This document shows, in pieces, positions 46,873 to 58,435 of a stretch of 64,000 nt of DNA (the first letter of the stretch is position 1; every line of letters begins with the position of its first letter). The DNA comes from Streptomyces sp. ITFR-16 (GTDB taxonomy: Bacteria; Actinomycetota; Actinomycetes; Streptomycetales; Streptomycetaceae), in the NCBI RefSeq assembly GCF_031844705.1, contig NZ_CP134609.1, positions 2,294,001 to 2,358,000 on the forward strand, in the 5' to 3' direction. The position numbers were made by a program, and so were the translations under genes. The notes below the pieces were generated by a model. It saw only the letters and a list, made by a program, of their open reading frames with translations. It was not told the origin of the DNA and searched no databases.

Positions 46873-47474
46873 CGCGCGCCCTCGCTCGTGGGCGTCCGCC
46901 CCTCCAGTACCGCCTTCAGCCCGTCCGTCAGATCCTGCGCCGAGGGTGCCGTGTCGCTGTCCATCAGCCACTGGACCATGACACCGGCCAGCAGCGCCTG
47001 GCAGAAGAGACCGGCCACCCGCGCCCGCTCGGGGTCGGCCTCGGGGTCGATGCCGAGCATGTTCTCGGCGAGCCCGTCCCGGCCCTCGCGCTGCGGGCCG
47101 GCCAGGGACTTCTTCAGCTCGGGGTCGGAGTCGATCCGCGAGATGACCTCCATCTGGAGCTGCCAGACGGCCCGGGTCTGCTCATAGCTGCCGATCACCC
47201 GTTCCCAGGTCTCCCGGAACTGGTCGAGCGGTGCGGCCGGCACGGCCTCCGCGGCCTCGGCCTCCCCGCCCTCCTTGGTCAGCACATCGCCCCACTCCTC
47301 CGTCACCTTGAGGAAGGCGAGGTTGAGCAGGGCCTCCTTGGAGCCGTAGTGGTAGCCGATGGAGGCGAGGTTCGTCCCCGACGCCGCCACGATGTCGCGC
47401 GCCGTCGTCCGGGCGTACCCCTTTTCCAGCAGGCAGCGCTTGGCGCCTTCGAGCAGATCCTCACGATGTCCCAT
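46869..47474 (-). CDS. TetR-family regulator
   Basis: The protein is 201 residues. The HTH is at 8-50 (GAKRCLLEKGYARTTARDIVAASGTNLASIGYHYGSKEALL), which is a strong TetR match. The ligand domain is acidic in the middle (EGGEAEAAEAVPAAP) and ends near the coupled hypothetical gene. A 17-base imperfect inverted repeat lies 10 bases upstream of its ATG and may be its own operator or the serA terminator. Confidence 0.9.
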   Translation of the reverse strand: MGHREDLLEGAKRCLLEKGYARTTARDIVAASGTNLASIGYHYGSKEALLNLAFLKVTEEWGDVLTKEGGEAEAAEAVPAAPLDQFRETWERVIGSYEQTRAVWQLQMEVISRIDSDPELKKSLAGPQREGRDGLAENMLGIDPEADPERARVAGLFCQALLAGVMVQWLMDSDTAPSAQDLTDGLKAVLEGRTPTSEGAR

Positions 47475-47483
47475 GACAGCAGC

Positions 47484-47534
47484 GTACCCGGCATGCAGAC
47501 GTTTGTGTAAGACGCGTGTCTACATACCGGGTAC
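47484..47534. promoter_or_regulatory. Large inverted repeat between serA and the TetR gene
   Basis: Arms 47484-47500 and 47518-47534 match at 15 of 17 positions, and on the minus strand the two mismatches are G-U pairs. It starts 31 bases after the serA stop and ends 10 bases before the TetR start. It could be the serA terminator, an autoregulatory operator, or both. Confidence 0.55.
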
Positions 47535-47565
47535 GGAAGGTGCCGAAGGGATCGGCGGCCGGGGC

Positions 47566-49158
47566 TCAGTCGGTGAGGTTCACCGAGCGGGCCGAGGCCG
47601 CGCCGATCTCGGAGGAGATCTCGGCCAGCACCGACGGCGGGACGTCGTCGTCGACGGTGAGGACGACCAGCGCCTCGCCGCCCACGTCGGCCCGCGAGAC
47701 CTGCATGCCCGCGATGTTCAGTCCGGCCTCGCCGAGGATCTTGCCGACCGCACCGACGACACCGGGGCGGTCCTCGTACCGCAGCACGACCATGTGGTCG
47801 GCCAGCGCCAGGTCCACGTCGTGCTCACCGATCGCGACGATCTTCTGGAGGTGCTTGGGGCCGGCCAGCGTGCCGGAGACCGCGACCTCCTCGCCGCCCG
47901 CCAGCGTGCCGCGCACGGTGACCACGTTGCGGTGGTCGGGCGACTCGGAGCTGGTGGTGAGGCGGACCTCGACGCCGCGCTCCTGCGCGAACAGCGGGGC
48001 GTTGACGTAACTGACGGTCTCGTCGACGACGTCCTCGAAGACGCCCTTGAGCGCGGAGAGTTCGAGCACCTTCACGTCGTGCTGGGTGATCTCGCCGTAG
48101 ACCTCGACGTCGAGGCGGGCCGCGACCTCGCCCGCGAGCGCGGTGAAGATCCGGCCGAGCTTCTCGGCGAGCGGCAGCCCGGGACGCACGTCCTCGGCGA
48201 TGACGCCGCCCTGGACGTTGACCGCGTCCGGCACGAGCTCACCGGCGAGCGCGAGCCGCACGGACTTGGCGACCGCGATGCCCGCCTTCTCCTGGGCCTC
48301 GTCCGTGGACGCGCCGAGGTGCGGGGTGCAGACGACCTGGTCGAACTGGAAGAGCGGGGAGTCCGTGCAGGGCTCCTTGGTGTACACGTCGAGACCGGCG
48401 CCGGCGACCCGGCCCTCCTTGAGGGCGGAGGCGAGCGCCTCCTCGTCGACGATCCCGCCGCGCGCGGCGTTGACGATGCGCACCGAGGGCTTCACCTTGT
48501 GCAGCGCCTCGTCACCGATCAGGCCGAGCGTCTCCGGGGTCTTGGGGAGGTGCACGGTGATGAAGTCGGAGACCTCGAGCAGCTCGTCCAGCGAGAGGAG
48601 CTTGACGCCCATCTGCGCGGCGCGCGCGGGCTGGACGTAGGGGTCGTACGCGACGATCTTCATGCCGAAGGCCGACATGCGCTGGGCGACCAGGACGCCG
48701 ATGCGGCCGAGGCCGACGACACCGAGGGTCTTCTCGCTCAGCTCGACGCCGGTGTACTTGGAGCGCTTCCACTCGCCGTTCTTCAGGGCGGTGTTGGCCT
48801 GCGGGATGTTGCGCGCGGTGGCGACGAGCAGACCGCAGGCGAGCTCGGCGGCGGTGACGATGTTGGAGGTCGGTGCGTTCACGACCATCACGCCGGCCTT
48901 GGTGGCCGAGGAGACGTCGACGTTGTCCAGACCGACACCCGCACGGGCGACGACCTTCAGCTTCTTCGCGGCGGCGATGGCCTCGGCGTCGACCTTGGTG
49001 GCGGAGCGCACCAGGATGGCGTCGACATCAACGATGGCGGGGAGGAGCTCGGCGCGGTCCGCGCCGTTGCAGTGCCGGATCTCGAAGTCCGGGCCCAGGG
49101 CGTCCACCGTGGCGGGCGACAGCTCTTCAGCGATGAGTACGACAGGTTTCGAGCTCAC
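47566..49158 (-). CDS. serA: D-3-phosphoglycerate dehydrogenase
   Basis: The protein is 530 residues from GTG 49158, chosen because GAGGA lies 5 bases upstream; an in-frame GTG at 49170 has none. The NAD-binding motif is VVGLGRIGVLVAQRM near 147-161. Catalytic residues are in VNAARGGIVDE (Arg), TKEPCTDSP (Glu) and CTPHLGAST (His). The long actinobacterial form adds an intervening domain and a C-terminal ACT domain (about 455-530: GVVGAVGKILGEAGLNIAGMQVSR) that senses serine. It opens serine synthesis from 3-phosphoglycerate. Confidence 0.96.
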   Translation of the reverse strand: MSSKPVVLIAEELSPATVDALGPDFEIRHCNGADRAELLPAIVDVDAILVRSATKVDAEAIAAAKKLKVVARAGVGLDNVDVSSATKAGVMVVNAPTSNIVTAAELACGLLVATARNIPQANTALKNGEWKRSKYTGVELSEKTLGVVGLGRIGVLVAQRMSAFGMKIVAYDPYVQPARAAQMGVKLLSLDELLEVSDFITVHLPKTPETLGLIGDEALHKVKPSVRIVNAARGGIVDEEALASALKEGRVAGAGLDVYTKEPCTDSPLFQFDQVVCTPHLGASTDEAQEKAGIAVAKSVRLALAGELVPDAVNVQGGVIAEDVRPGLPLAEKLGRIFTALAGEVAARLDVEVYGEITQHDVKVLELSALKGVFEDVVDETVSYVNAPLFAQERGVEVRLTTSSESPDHRNVVTVRGTLAGGEEVAVSGTLAGPKHLQKIVAIGEHDVDLALADHMVVLRYEDRPGVVGAVGKILGEAGLNIAGMQVSRADVGGEALVVLTVDDDVPPSVLAEISSEIGAASARSVNLTD

Positions 49159-49389
49159 GTGAGTCCTCACAGATCCAGTGCGGACGGCCGTCCCGACGGC
49201 CGCAGGCGGTGGAGGGGCTTGCCGCGTGGAAGACGCACGACACTGTGGGCCTGACGCGTGTATGTGTGGAGAAGTGTAGTCATGCGCGAGGACGCATACT
49301 GCGCCCCGTTGGAAGGATCACCCACATGAGGCTGGACGACTTGTACACACGTACGACGCCGCCTCTTCCAGCGGTGAAGCAGGGCGGAA

Positions 49390-49427
49390 GCCCGAAGGGG
49401 CGGATCCGGGGATCCGCCCCTTCGGGC
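49390..49427 (-). terminator. Hairpin terminator after ilvC
   Basis: An 18-base perfect stem (49390-49407 with 49410-49427) lies 7 bases past the ilvC stop, separating ilvC from serA. In the 49159-49389 stretch I see only a short + strand frame (49326-49454) with a good ribosome site and no other feature. Confidence 0.85.
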
Positions 49428-49434
49428 CTCGGTG

Positions 49435-51070
<1,636 letters not shown>

Positions 51071-51093
51071 GGAAGTCGGTCTCTCTCTGTCTC

Positions 51094-52944
51094 TCAGTCG
51101 TCTTCGTTGTCGCCGAAGTCGGGGCGGACGCCGCGTGCTGCCATGACCTCGTCGTTGGAGGTGCCGGCGGCGACCATCGGCCACACCATGGCGTCCTCGT
51201 GGACGATGAAGTCGATGACGACCGGGCGGTCGTTGATCGCGTTGGCCTCGGCGATGACCTTGTCCAGGTCGGCCGGGTCCTCGCAGCGGATCGCGTAGCA
51301 GCCCATGGCCTCGGACAGCTTGACGAAGTCCGGGACGCGGGTGCCCCTGGCGGCGTTGCCGTCCGCGTCCGGGCCGGAGTGCAGCACGGTGTTGGAGTAC
51401 CGCTGGTTGTAGAACAGGGTCTGCCACTGGCGGACCATCCCGAGCGCGCCGTTGTTGATGATGGCGATCTTGACCGGGATGTTGTTCAGGGCGCAGGTGG
51501 TGAGCTCCTGATTGGTCATCTGGAAGCAGCCGTCGCCGTCGATCGCCCAGACCGTGCGGTCCGGCATGCCGGCCTTGGCGCCCATCGCGGCCGGGACCGC
51601 GTAGCCCATCGTCCCGGCACCGCCGGAGTTCAGCCAGGTGGCGGGCTGCTCGTACTGGATGAAGTGCGAGGCCCACATCTGGTGCTGGCCGACACCCGCC
51701 GCGAAGATCGTGCCCTCGGGGGCGAGTTCACCGATGCGCTGGATGACCTGCTGCGGCGAGAGGCTGCCGTCGTCGGGCAGGTCGTAGCCGACCGGGTAGG
51801 TCTCGCGCCAGCGGTTGAGGTCCTTCCACCAGGCGCCGTAGTCGCCGGTGTTGCCCTCCGTGTGCTCGGCCTGAACGGCCTGGACGAGGTCGGCGATGAC
51901 CTCGCGGGCGTCACCGACGATCGGCACGTCGGCGGCGCGGTTCTTGCCGATCTCGGCCGGGTCGATGTCCGCATGGACGATCTTGGCGTACGGGGCGAAG
52001 CTGTCCAGCTTGCCGGTGACCCGGTCGTCGAAGCGGGCGCCGAGGGCGACGATCAGGTCGGCCTTCTGCAGCGCGGTGACGGCGGTGACCGAACCGTGCA
52101 TGCCGGGCATTCCCACGTGCAGCGGGTGGCTGTCGGGGAAGGAGCCGAGCGCCATCAGGGTGGTGGTGACGGGCGCTCCGGTGAGCTCGGCCAGGACCTT
52201 CAGCTCGGCGGTGGCGCCGGCCTTCATGACGCCGCCGCCCACGTACAGCACCGGGCGCTTGGCCTGGGCGATGAGCTTGGCGGCCTCGCGGATCTGCTTG
52301 GCGTGCGGCTTGGTGACCGGGCGGTAGCCCGGCAGGTCCATCACCGGCGGCCAGCTGAAGGTGGTCTTCGACTGCAGCGCGTCCTTGGCGATGTCGACGA
52401 GGACCGGCCCCGGGCGGCCGGTGGAGGCGATGTGGAACGCCTCGGCGATCGTGTGCGCGATGTCCTCGGCGCGGGTGACCAGGAAGTTGTGCTTCGTGAT
52501 CGGCATGGTGATGCCGCAGATGTCGGCTTCCTGGAAGGCGTCCGTACCGATGGCGCCGGAGGCCACCTGGCCGGTGATCGCGACCATCGGCACGGAGTCC
52601 ATGGCCGCGTCGGCGATCGGGGTGACGAGGTTGGTGGCGCCGGGGCCCGAGGTGACCATGCAGACACCGACCTTGCCGGTGGCCTGCGCGTAGCCGGTGG
52701 CCGCGTGGCCCGCGCCCTGCTCGTGGCGGACCAGGATGTGGCGGACCCGGGTGGAGTCCATCAGCGGGTCGTACGCCGGGAGGATGCAGCCGCCGGGGAG
52801 GCCGAATACCGTGTCGGCCCCGACTTCCTCGAGAGAGCGGATGAGGGACTGCGCGCCCGTGAGGTGCTCAACGGAGGCGGAGGACGGTCCGCCGTTACGG
52901 GCCCGCGGCTGGGGATGGTGGGCCCCGGTGGCCTGCTCGGTCAT
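51094..52944 (-). CDS. ilvB: Acetolactate synthase large subunit
   Basis: The protein is 616 residues from ATG 52944; an ATG two codons earlier (52950) is also in frame but sits too close to the AGAAGAG ribosome site. ThDP enzyme features are the catalytic Glu in [17 protein letters not shown] near residue 70, the FAD-contact middle domain ([19 protein letters not shown]), and the ThDP/Mg motif [16 protein letters not shown] to [10 protein letters not shown] near 480-520. It makes acetolactate and acetohydroxybutyrate, the shared first step of valine, leucine and isoleucine synthesis. Expression is controlled by a leader-peptide attenuator upstream. Confidence 0.97.
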   Translation of the reverse strand: MTEQATGAHHPQPRARNGGPSSASVEHLTGAQSLIRSLEEVGADTVFGLPGGCILPAYDPLMDSTRVRHILVRHEQGAGHAATGYAQATGKVGVCMVTSGPGATNLVTPIADAAMDSVPMVAITGQVASGAIGTDAFQEADICGITMPITKHNFLVTRAEDIAHTIAEAFHIASTGRPGPVLVDIAKDALQSKTTFSWPPVMDLPGYRPVTKPHAKQIREAAKLIAQAKRPVLYVGGGVMKAGATAELKVLAELTGAPVTTTLMALGSFPDSHPLHVGMPGMHGSVTAVTALQKADLIVALGARFDDRVTGKLDSFAPYAKIVHADIDPAEIGKNRAADVPIVGDAREVIADLVQAVQAEHTEGNTGDYGAWWKDLNRWRETYPVGYDLPDDGSLSPQQVIQRIGELAPEGTIFAAGVGQHQMWASHFIQYEQPATWLNSGGAGTMGYAVPAAMGAKAGMPDRTVWAIDGDGCFQMTNQELTTCALNNIPVKIAIINNGALGMVRQWQTLFYNQRYSNTVLHSGPDADGNAARGTRVPDFVKLSEAMGCYAIRCEDPADLDKVIAEANAINDRPVVIDFIVHEDAMVWPMVAAGTSNDEVMAARGVRPDFGDNEDD

Positions 52945-53012
52945 CGGCATTCTCTTCTCGAAGCTGAGGGTTATTGCGAGTGTTTTACGACGGTTTGCGT
53001 GGTGCCGGTGCA

Positions 53013-53048
53013 ACAAAAAACCCCTCGTGCCGGGAGGCAAGCGAGGGG
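53013..53048 (-). promoter_or_regulatory. Attenuator terminator of ilvB
   Basis: CCCCUCG pairs with CGAGGGG and an inner UGCC with GGCA around a four-base loop (53048 to 53021 on the minus strand), followed by TTTTTT and GTT. It lies 45 bases after the leader peptide stop and 69 bases before the ilvB start. This is the intrinsic terminator that forms when branched-chain aminoacyl-tRNAs are plentiful. Confidence 0.85.
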
Positions 53049-53066
53049 AGCGCGTCGGGGCGGGGT

Positions 53067-53091
53067 GCAGAGTGTCATCGAGGGACTCTGC
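53067..53091 (-). promoter_or_regulatory. Pause hairpin overlapping the end of the ilvB leader peptide
   Basis: GCAGAGT and ACTCTGC arms (7 bases each) start one base after the leader stop codon region. The loop carries CCCTCG, which can compete with the 5' arm of the terminator. The position matches the 1:2 pause structure of amino-acid attenuators. Confidence 0.6.
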
Positions 53092-53092
53092 T

Positions 53093-53134
53093 TCAGCCGA
53101 CGCGCTTTCCAAGTACGAGAATTCGGGTGCGCAT
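53093..53134 (-). CDS. ilvB leader peptide ([13 protein letters not shown])
   Basis: This 13-codon frame starts at ATG 53134 and ends 44 bases before the terminator stem. Residues 5-8 are Ile-Leu-Val-Leu, with another Val at 12, so all three branched-chain amino acids are read. Stalling here would favour read-through into ilvB. A TTGACA -35 lies 31 bases upstream of the ATG, so the transcript may be leaderless. This arrangement is well known upstream of ilvB in Streptomyces and other actinobacteria. Confidence 0.85.
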   Translation of the reverse strand: MRTRILVLGKRVG

Positions 53135-53141
53135 GGCATTG

Positions 53142-53171
53142 ACCCTCTCTCCGACGCACTCGGCGTGTCAA
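53142..53171 (-). promoter_or_regulatory. Probable ilvB promoter
   Basis: TTGACA (53171-53166) is followed 18 bases later by GAGGGT (53147-53142), a weak -10. The -35 overlaps the TGA stop of the upstream diguanylate cyclase gene (ACTTGACA). Start of transcription near 53135 would place the leader ATG at the 5' end. Confidence 0.5.
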
Positions 53172-56100
53172 GTGGGTGGGACGGACGTCTCACCATGTGA
53201 GCCGCTGAGCAGGGGGATCGAGCCGCCCGCCAGGACCGGCTGGGCGGCCGTGCTGCCGGGCACCGGGAACTCGCCGCGGGCCAGGGCGCGGCGCAGCCGG
53301 TACTCGTCCAGAGGCCCGGAGAAGGCCATCCCCTGGCCGTGCGTACAGCCCATCGCGCGCAGCGCCAGGACCTGCTCCGGGACGTCCACGCCGTCGGCCA
53401 CGGACTGCATCCCGAGGTCGCAGGCGATCCGCAGCAGGCCGCTGGTGATCTTGTGCAGCCGGGCGGACTCGACGACGCCCTCGACCAGGCCGCGGTCCAG
53501 TTTCAGTACGTCGATGGGGAGCCGGCGCAGGGCGTTGATCGCGGCGTAACCGCTGCCGAAGCCGTCGAGCGCGATCCGTACGCCGAGCCGGCGCAGGGCG
53601 ACCAGGCGCTGTTCCAGGTCGTCGAAGGAGACCCGGGAGTCGCTGTCGGCGACCTCGATCATGAGCGCCCCGGACGGCAGTCCGTACCGGGTGAGCAGGG
53701 CCTCCACGGAGCTGAACGGCATCCCCTTGTCGAGCAGCCGGCGGGCGGAGAGCCGGACGGCCACGGAGACCTGGTGTCCGGCCCTGGCCCGGTCGGCGGC
53801 CTGCTCGACGGCCTCCTCCAGGAGCCAGCGGCCCAGCTCGGCGGTGCGGTCGCTGTCCTCGGCGATACGGAGGAACTCGGCGGGGGTGAAAAGGATGCCC
53901 TGGGCGGAGCGCCAGCGGGCCTGGGCGGCGACGGCCGCGACCGTACCGCTGGCGAGGTGCACCACGGGCTGGTGGAGCAGCGCGAACTCGCCGTCGCGCA
54001 GGGCGGTGCGCAGCCGGGCCGTGAGCTCGGAGCGGCGCACCACCTCGGCCTGCATCTGCGGGGCGTACAGCTCGACGCGGTCCTTGCCGCCGGCCTTGGC
54101 GCGGTACATGGCGAGGTCCGCGTTGCGCATGAGGTCGTTGGGGGTGATGCCGGGCTCGGCGAAGGCGACGCCGATGGAGGCGGTGACCCGGACCTCGCCG
54201 GCGCCGATGCGGTACGGCTCGGAGAGCGTGAGGCGCAGCCGGTCGGCGATCTCGTGGACCTGGTACTCCCGGGCGCCCTGGTCGCGGCCGCCGTCGCCGA
54301 CGATCAGGGCCGCGAACTCGTCGCCCCCGAGGCGGGCCGCGGTGTCCCCGGCCCGTACGGAGTCCTGGAGGCGGCGGGCCGCCTGGATCAGCAGCTCGTC
54401 GCCCGCCTGGTGGCCCAGCCGGTCGTTGGCGGCCTTGAAGCCGTCGAGGTCGATGAAGAGCACGGCGGTGCCCGCGTCGCCCGCCCTGCGGCCGCCCAGT
54501 GCCTGGCGGACGCGGTTGGTGAACAGCGCCCGGTTGGGCAGGTCGGTGAGCGGGTCGTGCTCGGCGTTGTGCTGCAACTGGGCCTGGAGCCGGACCCGTT
54601 CGGTGACGTCGCGGCTGTTGAGGATCAGGCCGCCCTGGTGGCGGTTGACGGTGGACTCGACGTTCAGCCAGTCGCCGGACCCGGACCGGAAGCGGCACTC
54701 GATCCGGGTGGTGGGTTCCTCGCCCGGCGGGGCGGCGAGGAACCGCCGCACCTCGTGGACCACCCGCCCCAGGTCGTCGGGATGGATGATCGAGGACAGC
54801 TCGGCGCCGACCAGGTCGTCCGCGTCGCGCCCGTAGACACCGGCGGCGGCGGGGCTGACGTAGCGCAGTATGCCGGTGGGGGCGGCGATCATGATGACAT
54901 CGCTGGAGCCCTGCACCAGGGAGCGGAAGTGGTTCTCCTTCTGGGCCAGTTCCTGGGTGAGGGCGATGTTGTCGACGAGCATGATGCCCTGCCGGACGAC
55001 GAGGGCGAGCACCACCGTGCACCCGGTGAAGACGACGACCCGGTCCACCCGGCGGCCCTCGATCACGTTGTACAGGATGCCCAGGGTGCAGACGGCGGCG
55101 GCGAGATAGGGCGTCAGCGCGGCCAGTGAGCCCGCGATGGGGCGGCTGGCGGTGAGTGATCCGGCGGGCCGCGCCTGGACAGCGTTGTCCTCCTCGCGGC
55201 CGGCGCCCCAGGGCGCGTACGCCAGGAGCAGCGAGCCGGCGAACCAGCCGGCGTCGAGCAGCTGGCCGGAGTGGTAGGTCTGGCGCAGCAGGGGCGAGGT
55301 GAACAGGGCGTCGCACAGCACGGTCAGGGCGAGCGCGGCGATGGCGGTGTTCACCGCGGCGCGGTTGACGCTGGAGCGCCGGAAGTGCAGCGCGAGGACC
55401 ATGGAGACGAGCACGATGTCGAGCAGCGGATAGGCCAGCGAGAGCGCCGCGCGGGCCACGCTGGCGCCCTCGACGTCCGCCATGTGCGCGGTGTGGGCGA
55501 GGGCGAGGCTCCAGGAGAGGGTGAGGAGCGATCCGCCGATCAGCCAGGAGTCCAGGACCAGGCACACCCAGCCGGCCCGGGTGACGGGGCGCTTGGCGAG
55601 GACGAGCAGTCCGACGATGGCGGGCGGCGCGAAGCAGAGGTAGAACAGGTCGGCCAGGGAGGGGCTGGGCACCTCGACCCCGCGCACGAACTCGTACCAG
55701 CCCCAGACCCCGTTGCCCCCCGCGGCCATCAGTGAGGAGACGGAGAACAGCAGCCAGGCGGGCCGGAATCTGTTCTCAGCGGAGCGGGCGAACAGGAAGC
55801 AGGAGACCGCGGCGACCAGGGCGGCGGCGCTGAGGCCGAAGTCGCCCATGAAGAGCGCCACTTGCTCCGATCCCCAGCCCATGGCCGCACCCACCGCGTA
55901 TCCGGCGCAGACGAGGCCGAGGAGGAGCTGGGGGAGCAGCGCCGGCGCCCGGCCCACGGCCTGCTGCCGGGTCAGGAACGCTCCGCGCGTGCTCACCGGG
56001 GTGCCCCCGAGGTCGCCGGCCGGCTGCGGCGGCGGCGCACCGGCCGTACCACCGGCCGCCGTCGGCCGCCCTGCCGTGTCGGATCGTTCGCCCATCGGCC

Positions 56101-56209
56101 GTACATCGCCCGTCGCCCCCCTCGCGTGTGGCTTCCTCCCCCGCGCCGCCCCTTCCACGACGCAGCCCCCCTTTCGGGACGATACACCAGACTCGTCACG
56201 CAGGGACAT
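53168..56209 (-). CDS. Membrane diguanylate cyclase with degenerate EAL domain (CdgC-like)
   Basis: The protein is 1013 residues from ATG 56209 (AGAGGAA upstream; ATG 56095 is an alternative). About ten membrane spans occupy 90-415, a PAS domain 426-538, GGDEF about 550-715 and EAL about 735-985. The cyclase site is intact (RLGGDEFA, 628-632 for GGDEF) and so is the product-inhibition site RAGD at 619-622. The EAL domain has lost key ligands: AAQ at 761-763 instead of EAL, VRLSAR for VNLSAR, and DGFGSGY for DDFGTGY. It should make c-di-GMP, which controls development in Streptomyces, but not degrade it. It lies directly upstream of ilvB, as CdgC does in other species as far as I recall. Confidence 0.88.
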   Translation of the reverse strand: MSLRDESGVSSRKGGCVVEGAARGRKPHARGATGDVRPMGERSDTAGRPTAAGGTAGAPPPQPAGDLGGTPVSTRGAFLTRQQAVGRAPALLPQLLLGLVCAGYAVGAAMGWGSEQVALFMGDFGLSAAALVAAVSCFLFARSAENRFRPAWLLFSVSSLMAAGGNGVWGWYEFVRGVEVPSPSLADLFYLCFAPPAIVGLLVLAKRPVTRAGWVCLVLDSWLIGGSLLTLSWSLALAHTAHMADVEGASVARAALSLAYPLLDIVLVSMVLALHFRRSSVNRAAVNTAIAALALTVLCDALFTSPLLRQTYHSGQLLDAGWFAGSLLLAYAPWGAGREEDNAVQARPAGSLTASRPIAGSLAALTPYLAAAVCTLGILYNVIEGRRVDRVVVFTGCTVVLALVVRQGIMLVDNIALTQELAQKENHFRSLVQGSSDVIMIAAPTGILRYVSPAAAGVYGRDADDLVGAELSSIIHPDDLGRVVHEVRRFLAAPPGEEPTTRIECRFRSGSGDWLNVESTVNRHQGGLILNSRDVTERVRLQAQLQHNAEHDPLTDLPNRALFTNRVRQALGGRRAGDAGTAVLFIDLDGFKAANDRLGHQAGDELLIQAARRLQDSVRAGDTAARLGGDEFAALIVGDGGRDQGAREYQVHEIADRLRLTLSEPYRIGAGEVRVTASIGVAFAEPGITPNDLMRNADLAMYRAKAGGKDRVELYAPQMQAEVVRRSELTARLRTALRDGEFALLHQPVVHLASGTVAAVAAQARWRSAQGILFTPAEFLRIAEDSDRTAELGRWLLEEAVEQAADRARAGHQVSVAVRLSARRLLDKGMPFSSVEALLTRYGLPSGALMIEVADSDSRVSFDDLEQRLVALRRLGVRIALDGFGSGYAAINALRRLPIDVLKLDRGLVEGVVESARLHKITSGLLRIACDLGMQSVADGVDVPEQVLALRAMGCTHGQGMAFSGPLDEYRLRRALARGEFPVPGSTAAQPVLAGGSIPLLSGSHGETSVPPT

Positions 56210-56281
56210 AGTTCCTCTACTCTCCGTGACGACCTGGGGTGTTGTCGGTACGGAGCGCACTCGATCCCGCTCGGAGCGTGT

Positions 56282-57244
56282 TCAGCCGGTGGTACGCACG
56301 ACGTTGTGCACCGGCTCCCCCGCGGCGAAGCGGCTGAGCTGTCCGGCGATCAGACGCTTGGCGCGCGGCATGAACGCCGAGGTGCTGCCGCCGACATGCG
56401 GAGTGATCAGGACGTTCGGAGCATGCCAGAGGGGGTGGCCGGACGGCAGCGGTTCCGGGTCGGTGACGTCGAGAGCGGCCCGCAGCCGGCCGGACTCGAG
56501 TTCGGACAGCAGGGCCTTGGTGTCCACGACGCCGCCCCGGGCGACGTTCACCAGCAGTGCCCCGTCCCGCATGGCCGCGAGGAAGTCCGCGCCGACCAGC
56601 CCCTGTGTGGAGGGGTTGAGCGGGGTGGACAGGATGACGACGTCGGCCTCGGGCAACAGTGCGGGAAGGTCGTCGAGCGTGTGTACGGGCCCGCGTGCGG
56701 TGGTCCGCGCGGAGCGCGCGACGCGCGCCACCCGCGCGCACTCGAAGGGCGTGAGCCGGTCCTCGATGGCGGATCCGATCGAGCCGTACCCCACGATCAG
56801 CACGGACTTGTCGGCGAGCGCCGGGTAGAAGCCGGAGCGCCACTCCTCGTTGTCCTGGCCGTGCACGAAGCCGGGAAAGCCGCGCAGGGAGGCGAGGACG
56901 AGCGCGAGGGCGAGTTCGGCCGTGGACGCCTCGTGGACGCCTTTGGCGTTGCACAGGCGCACCCCGGCGGGCAGCAGTCCGAGCCCCGGCTCGACGTGGT
57001 CGATGCCTGCGGAGAGGGTCTGCACGACCTGGACCCCGGTCATCTCCCGCAGCGGGCGCACCGCGACCTGCGGGCCCTTCATGTACGGGACGACGTAGAA
57101 GGCACAGTGCGCGGGGTCGGCGGGGAAGTCCTGCCCGCCGTCCCAGAGGCGGTAGCCGAGGCCCTCGGGAAGGCCCTCGATCTCGTCGGCGGGGACGGGC
57201 AGCCAGACGTCGGGGACGGCGGCGGAGCGCGTGGTGGAAGTCAT
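56282..57244 (-). CDS. D-isomer-specific 2-hydroxyacid dehydrogenase
   Basis: The protein is 320 residues. The Rossmann motif is VLIVGYGSIGSAIEDRL near 148-164. Catalytic residues are Arg in VNVARGGVVDT, Glu in VTDPEPLPSGHPLW and His in ITPHVGGST. The short form without an ACT domain fits the glyoxylate/hydroxypyruvate or phosphoglycerate dehydrogenase-like group. The exact substrate is open. It is divergent from an aldo/keto reductase, with about 77 bases between. Confidence 0.88.
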   Translation of the reverse strand: MTSTTRSAAVPDVWLPVPADEIEGLPEGLGYRLWDGGQDFPADPAHCAFYVVPYMKGPQVAVRPLREMTGVQVVQTLSAGIDHVEPGLGLLPAGVRLCNAKGVHEASTAELALALVLASLRGFPGFVHGQDNEEWRSGFYPALADKSVLIVGYGSIGSAIEDRLTPFECARVARVARSARTTARGPVHTLDDLPALLPEADVVILSTPLNPSTQGLVGADFLAAMRDGALLVNVARGGVVDTKALLSELESGRLRAALDVTDPEPLPSGHPLWHAPNVLITPHVGGSTSAFMPRAKRLIAGQLSRFAAGEPVHNVVRTTG

Positions 57245-57321
57245 GGTCAGGAGGCTATGCGAAGCCCGGCGCGACGCAGAGGTTAGTTTTGGGGCTGCGG
57301 TGCGAGGGAGGGTTCGGGGAG

Positions 57322-58314
57322 TTGGAGCGCAGGAGTCTCGGTGCGGCGGCGCTCGCCGTGGGCGCGGTCGGTCTCGGCTGCATGCCGATGAGCTGGGCGT
57401 ACAGCGCCTCCCAGCAGCGCGGTGACCGCGCGTTGCGTGCGGTGCACGCGGCGCTCGACGCGGGCGTCGATCTGCTGGACACCGCCGACATGTACGGCCC
57501 GTTCACCAACGAGCTGCTGGTGGGGCGGGCCCTGAAGGGACGCCGCGCGGACGCCTTCGTCTCCACCAAGTGCGGTCTGCTGGTGGGCGATCAGCACATC
57601 GTGGCGAACGGCAGGCCGGGGTACGTACGACGGGCCTGCGACGCCTCGCTGCGGCGGCTGCAGACCGATGTGATCGACCTGTACCAACTGCACCGGGCCG
57701 ACCCCGAGGTGCCCGTCGAGGAGACCTGGGGCGCGATGGCGGAGCTGGTGGGTGCGGGGAAGGTGCGGGCGCTGGGGCTGTGCGCGGTCGGTGCGCGGGC
57801 CGCGCGCCGGCCGGGGGCCCGGATGCATGACGGAACGATCCGGCAGCTGGAGCGGGTGCAGCAGGTCTTCCCGGTGAGCGCGGTGCAGGCGGAGCTCTCG
57901 GTGTGGTCGCCGCAGGCGCTGGAGGCGCTGCTTCCGTGGTGTGCGGCGCGCGGGGTGGGGGTGCTGGCGGCGATGCCGCTGGGCAACGGCTATCTGACGG
58001 GGACGCTCACACCGGGGCAGGGCTTCGAGCCGGAGGATCTGCGGGCCAGGCATCCTCGGTTCACCGCCGAGATGATGGCGGCGAACCAGCCGGTGGTGGT
58101 GGGGCTGCGGCGGATCGCGGAGCGGCACGGGGCGACGCCCGCGCAGGTGGCGCTGGCCTGGGTGCTGCGGCAGGGGCCGCAGGTGGTTCCGGTGCCGGGG
58201 GCCAAGCGGGAGCGGTGGGCCGTGGAGAACGCGGGGGCGGCCGGGCTGATGCTGACGGCGCGGGACCTGGCGGAGATCGAGCGGCTGCCGGCGGCGCGGG
58301 AGTCCTGGGACTGA
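57322..58314 (+). CDS. Aldo/keto reductase
   Basis: The protein is about 330 residues; TTG 57322 is preferred since GAGGGAGGG lies 9 bases upstream and MERRSLGAAALAVGAVGLGCMPMSW fits the family start. The AKR tetrad is visible: Asp and Tyr in LLDTADMYGP, Lys in VSTKCGL and His in DLYQLHRAD. The C-terminal block VVPVPGAKRERWAVEN is the NADPH phosphate site. It reduces aldehydes or ketones; the substrate is unknown. Confidence 0.88.
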   Translation: MERRSLGAAALAVGAVGLGCMPMSWAYSASQQRGDRALRAVHAALDAGVDLLDTADMYGPFTNELLVGRALKGRRADAFVSTKCGLLVGDQHIVANGRPGYVRRACDASLRRLQTDVIDLYQLHRADPEVPVEETWGAMAELVGAGKVRALGLCAVGARAARRPGARMHDGTIRQLERVQQVFPVSAVQAELSVWSPQALEALLPWCAARGVGVLAAMPLGNGYLTGTLTPGQGFEPEDLRARHPRFTAEMMAANQPVVVGLRRIAERHGATPAQVALAWVLRQGPQVVPVPGAKRERWAVENAGAAGLMLTARDLAEIERLPAARESWD

Positions 58315-58435
58315 GCGCGGCGCCCGCCGGCCGCCGCGTTCACCCGCGTGCGAGAAATCCGGCGGGCTTCGGGAACCTGCGGCCCGCCCGCGGTGTAAGA
58401 ACAGTAGACAGGCGGCCGTCGAAGGGATCGGTGCG

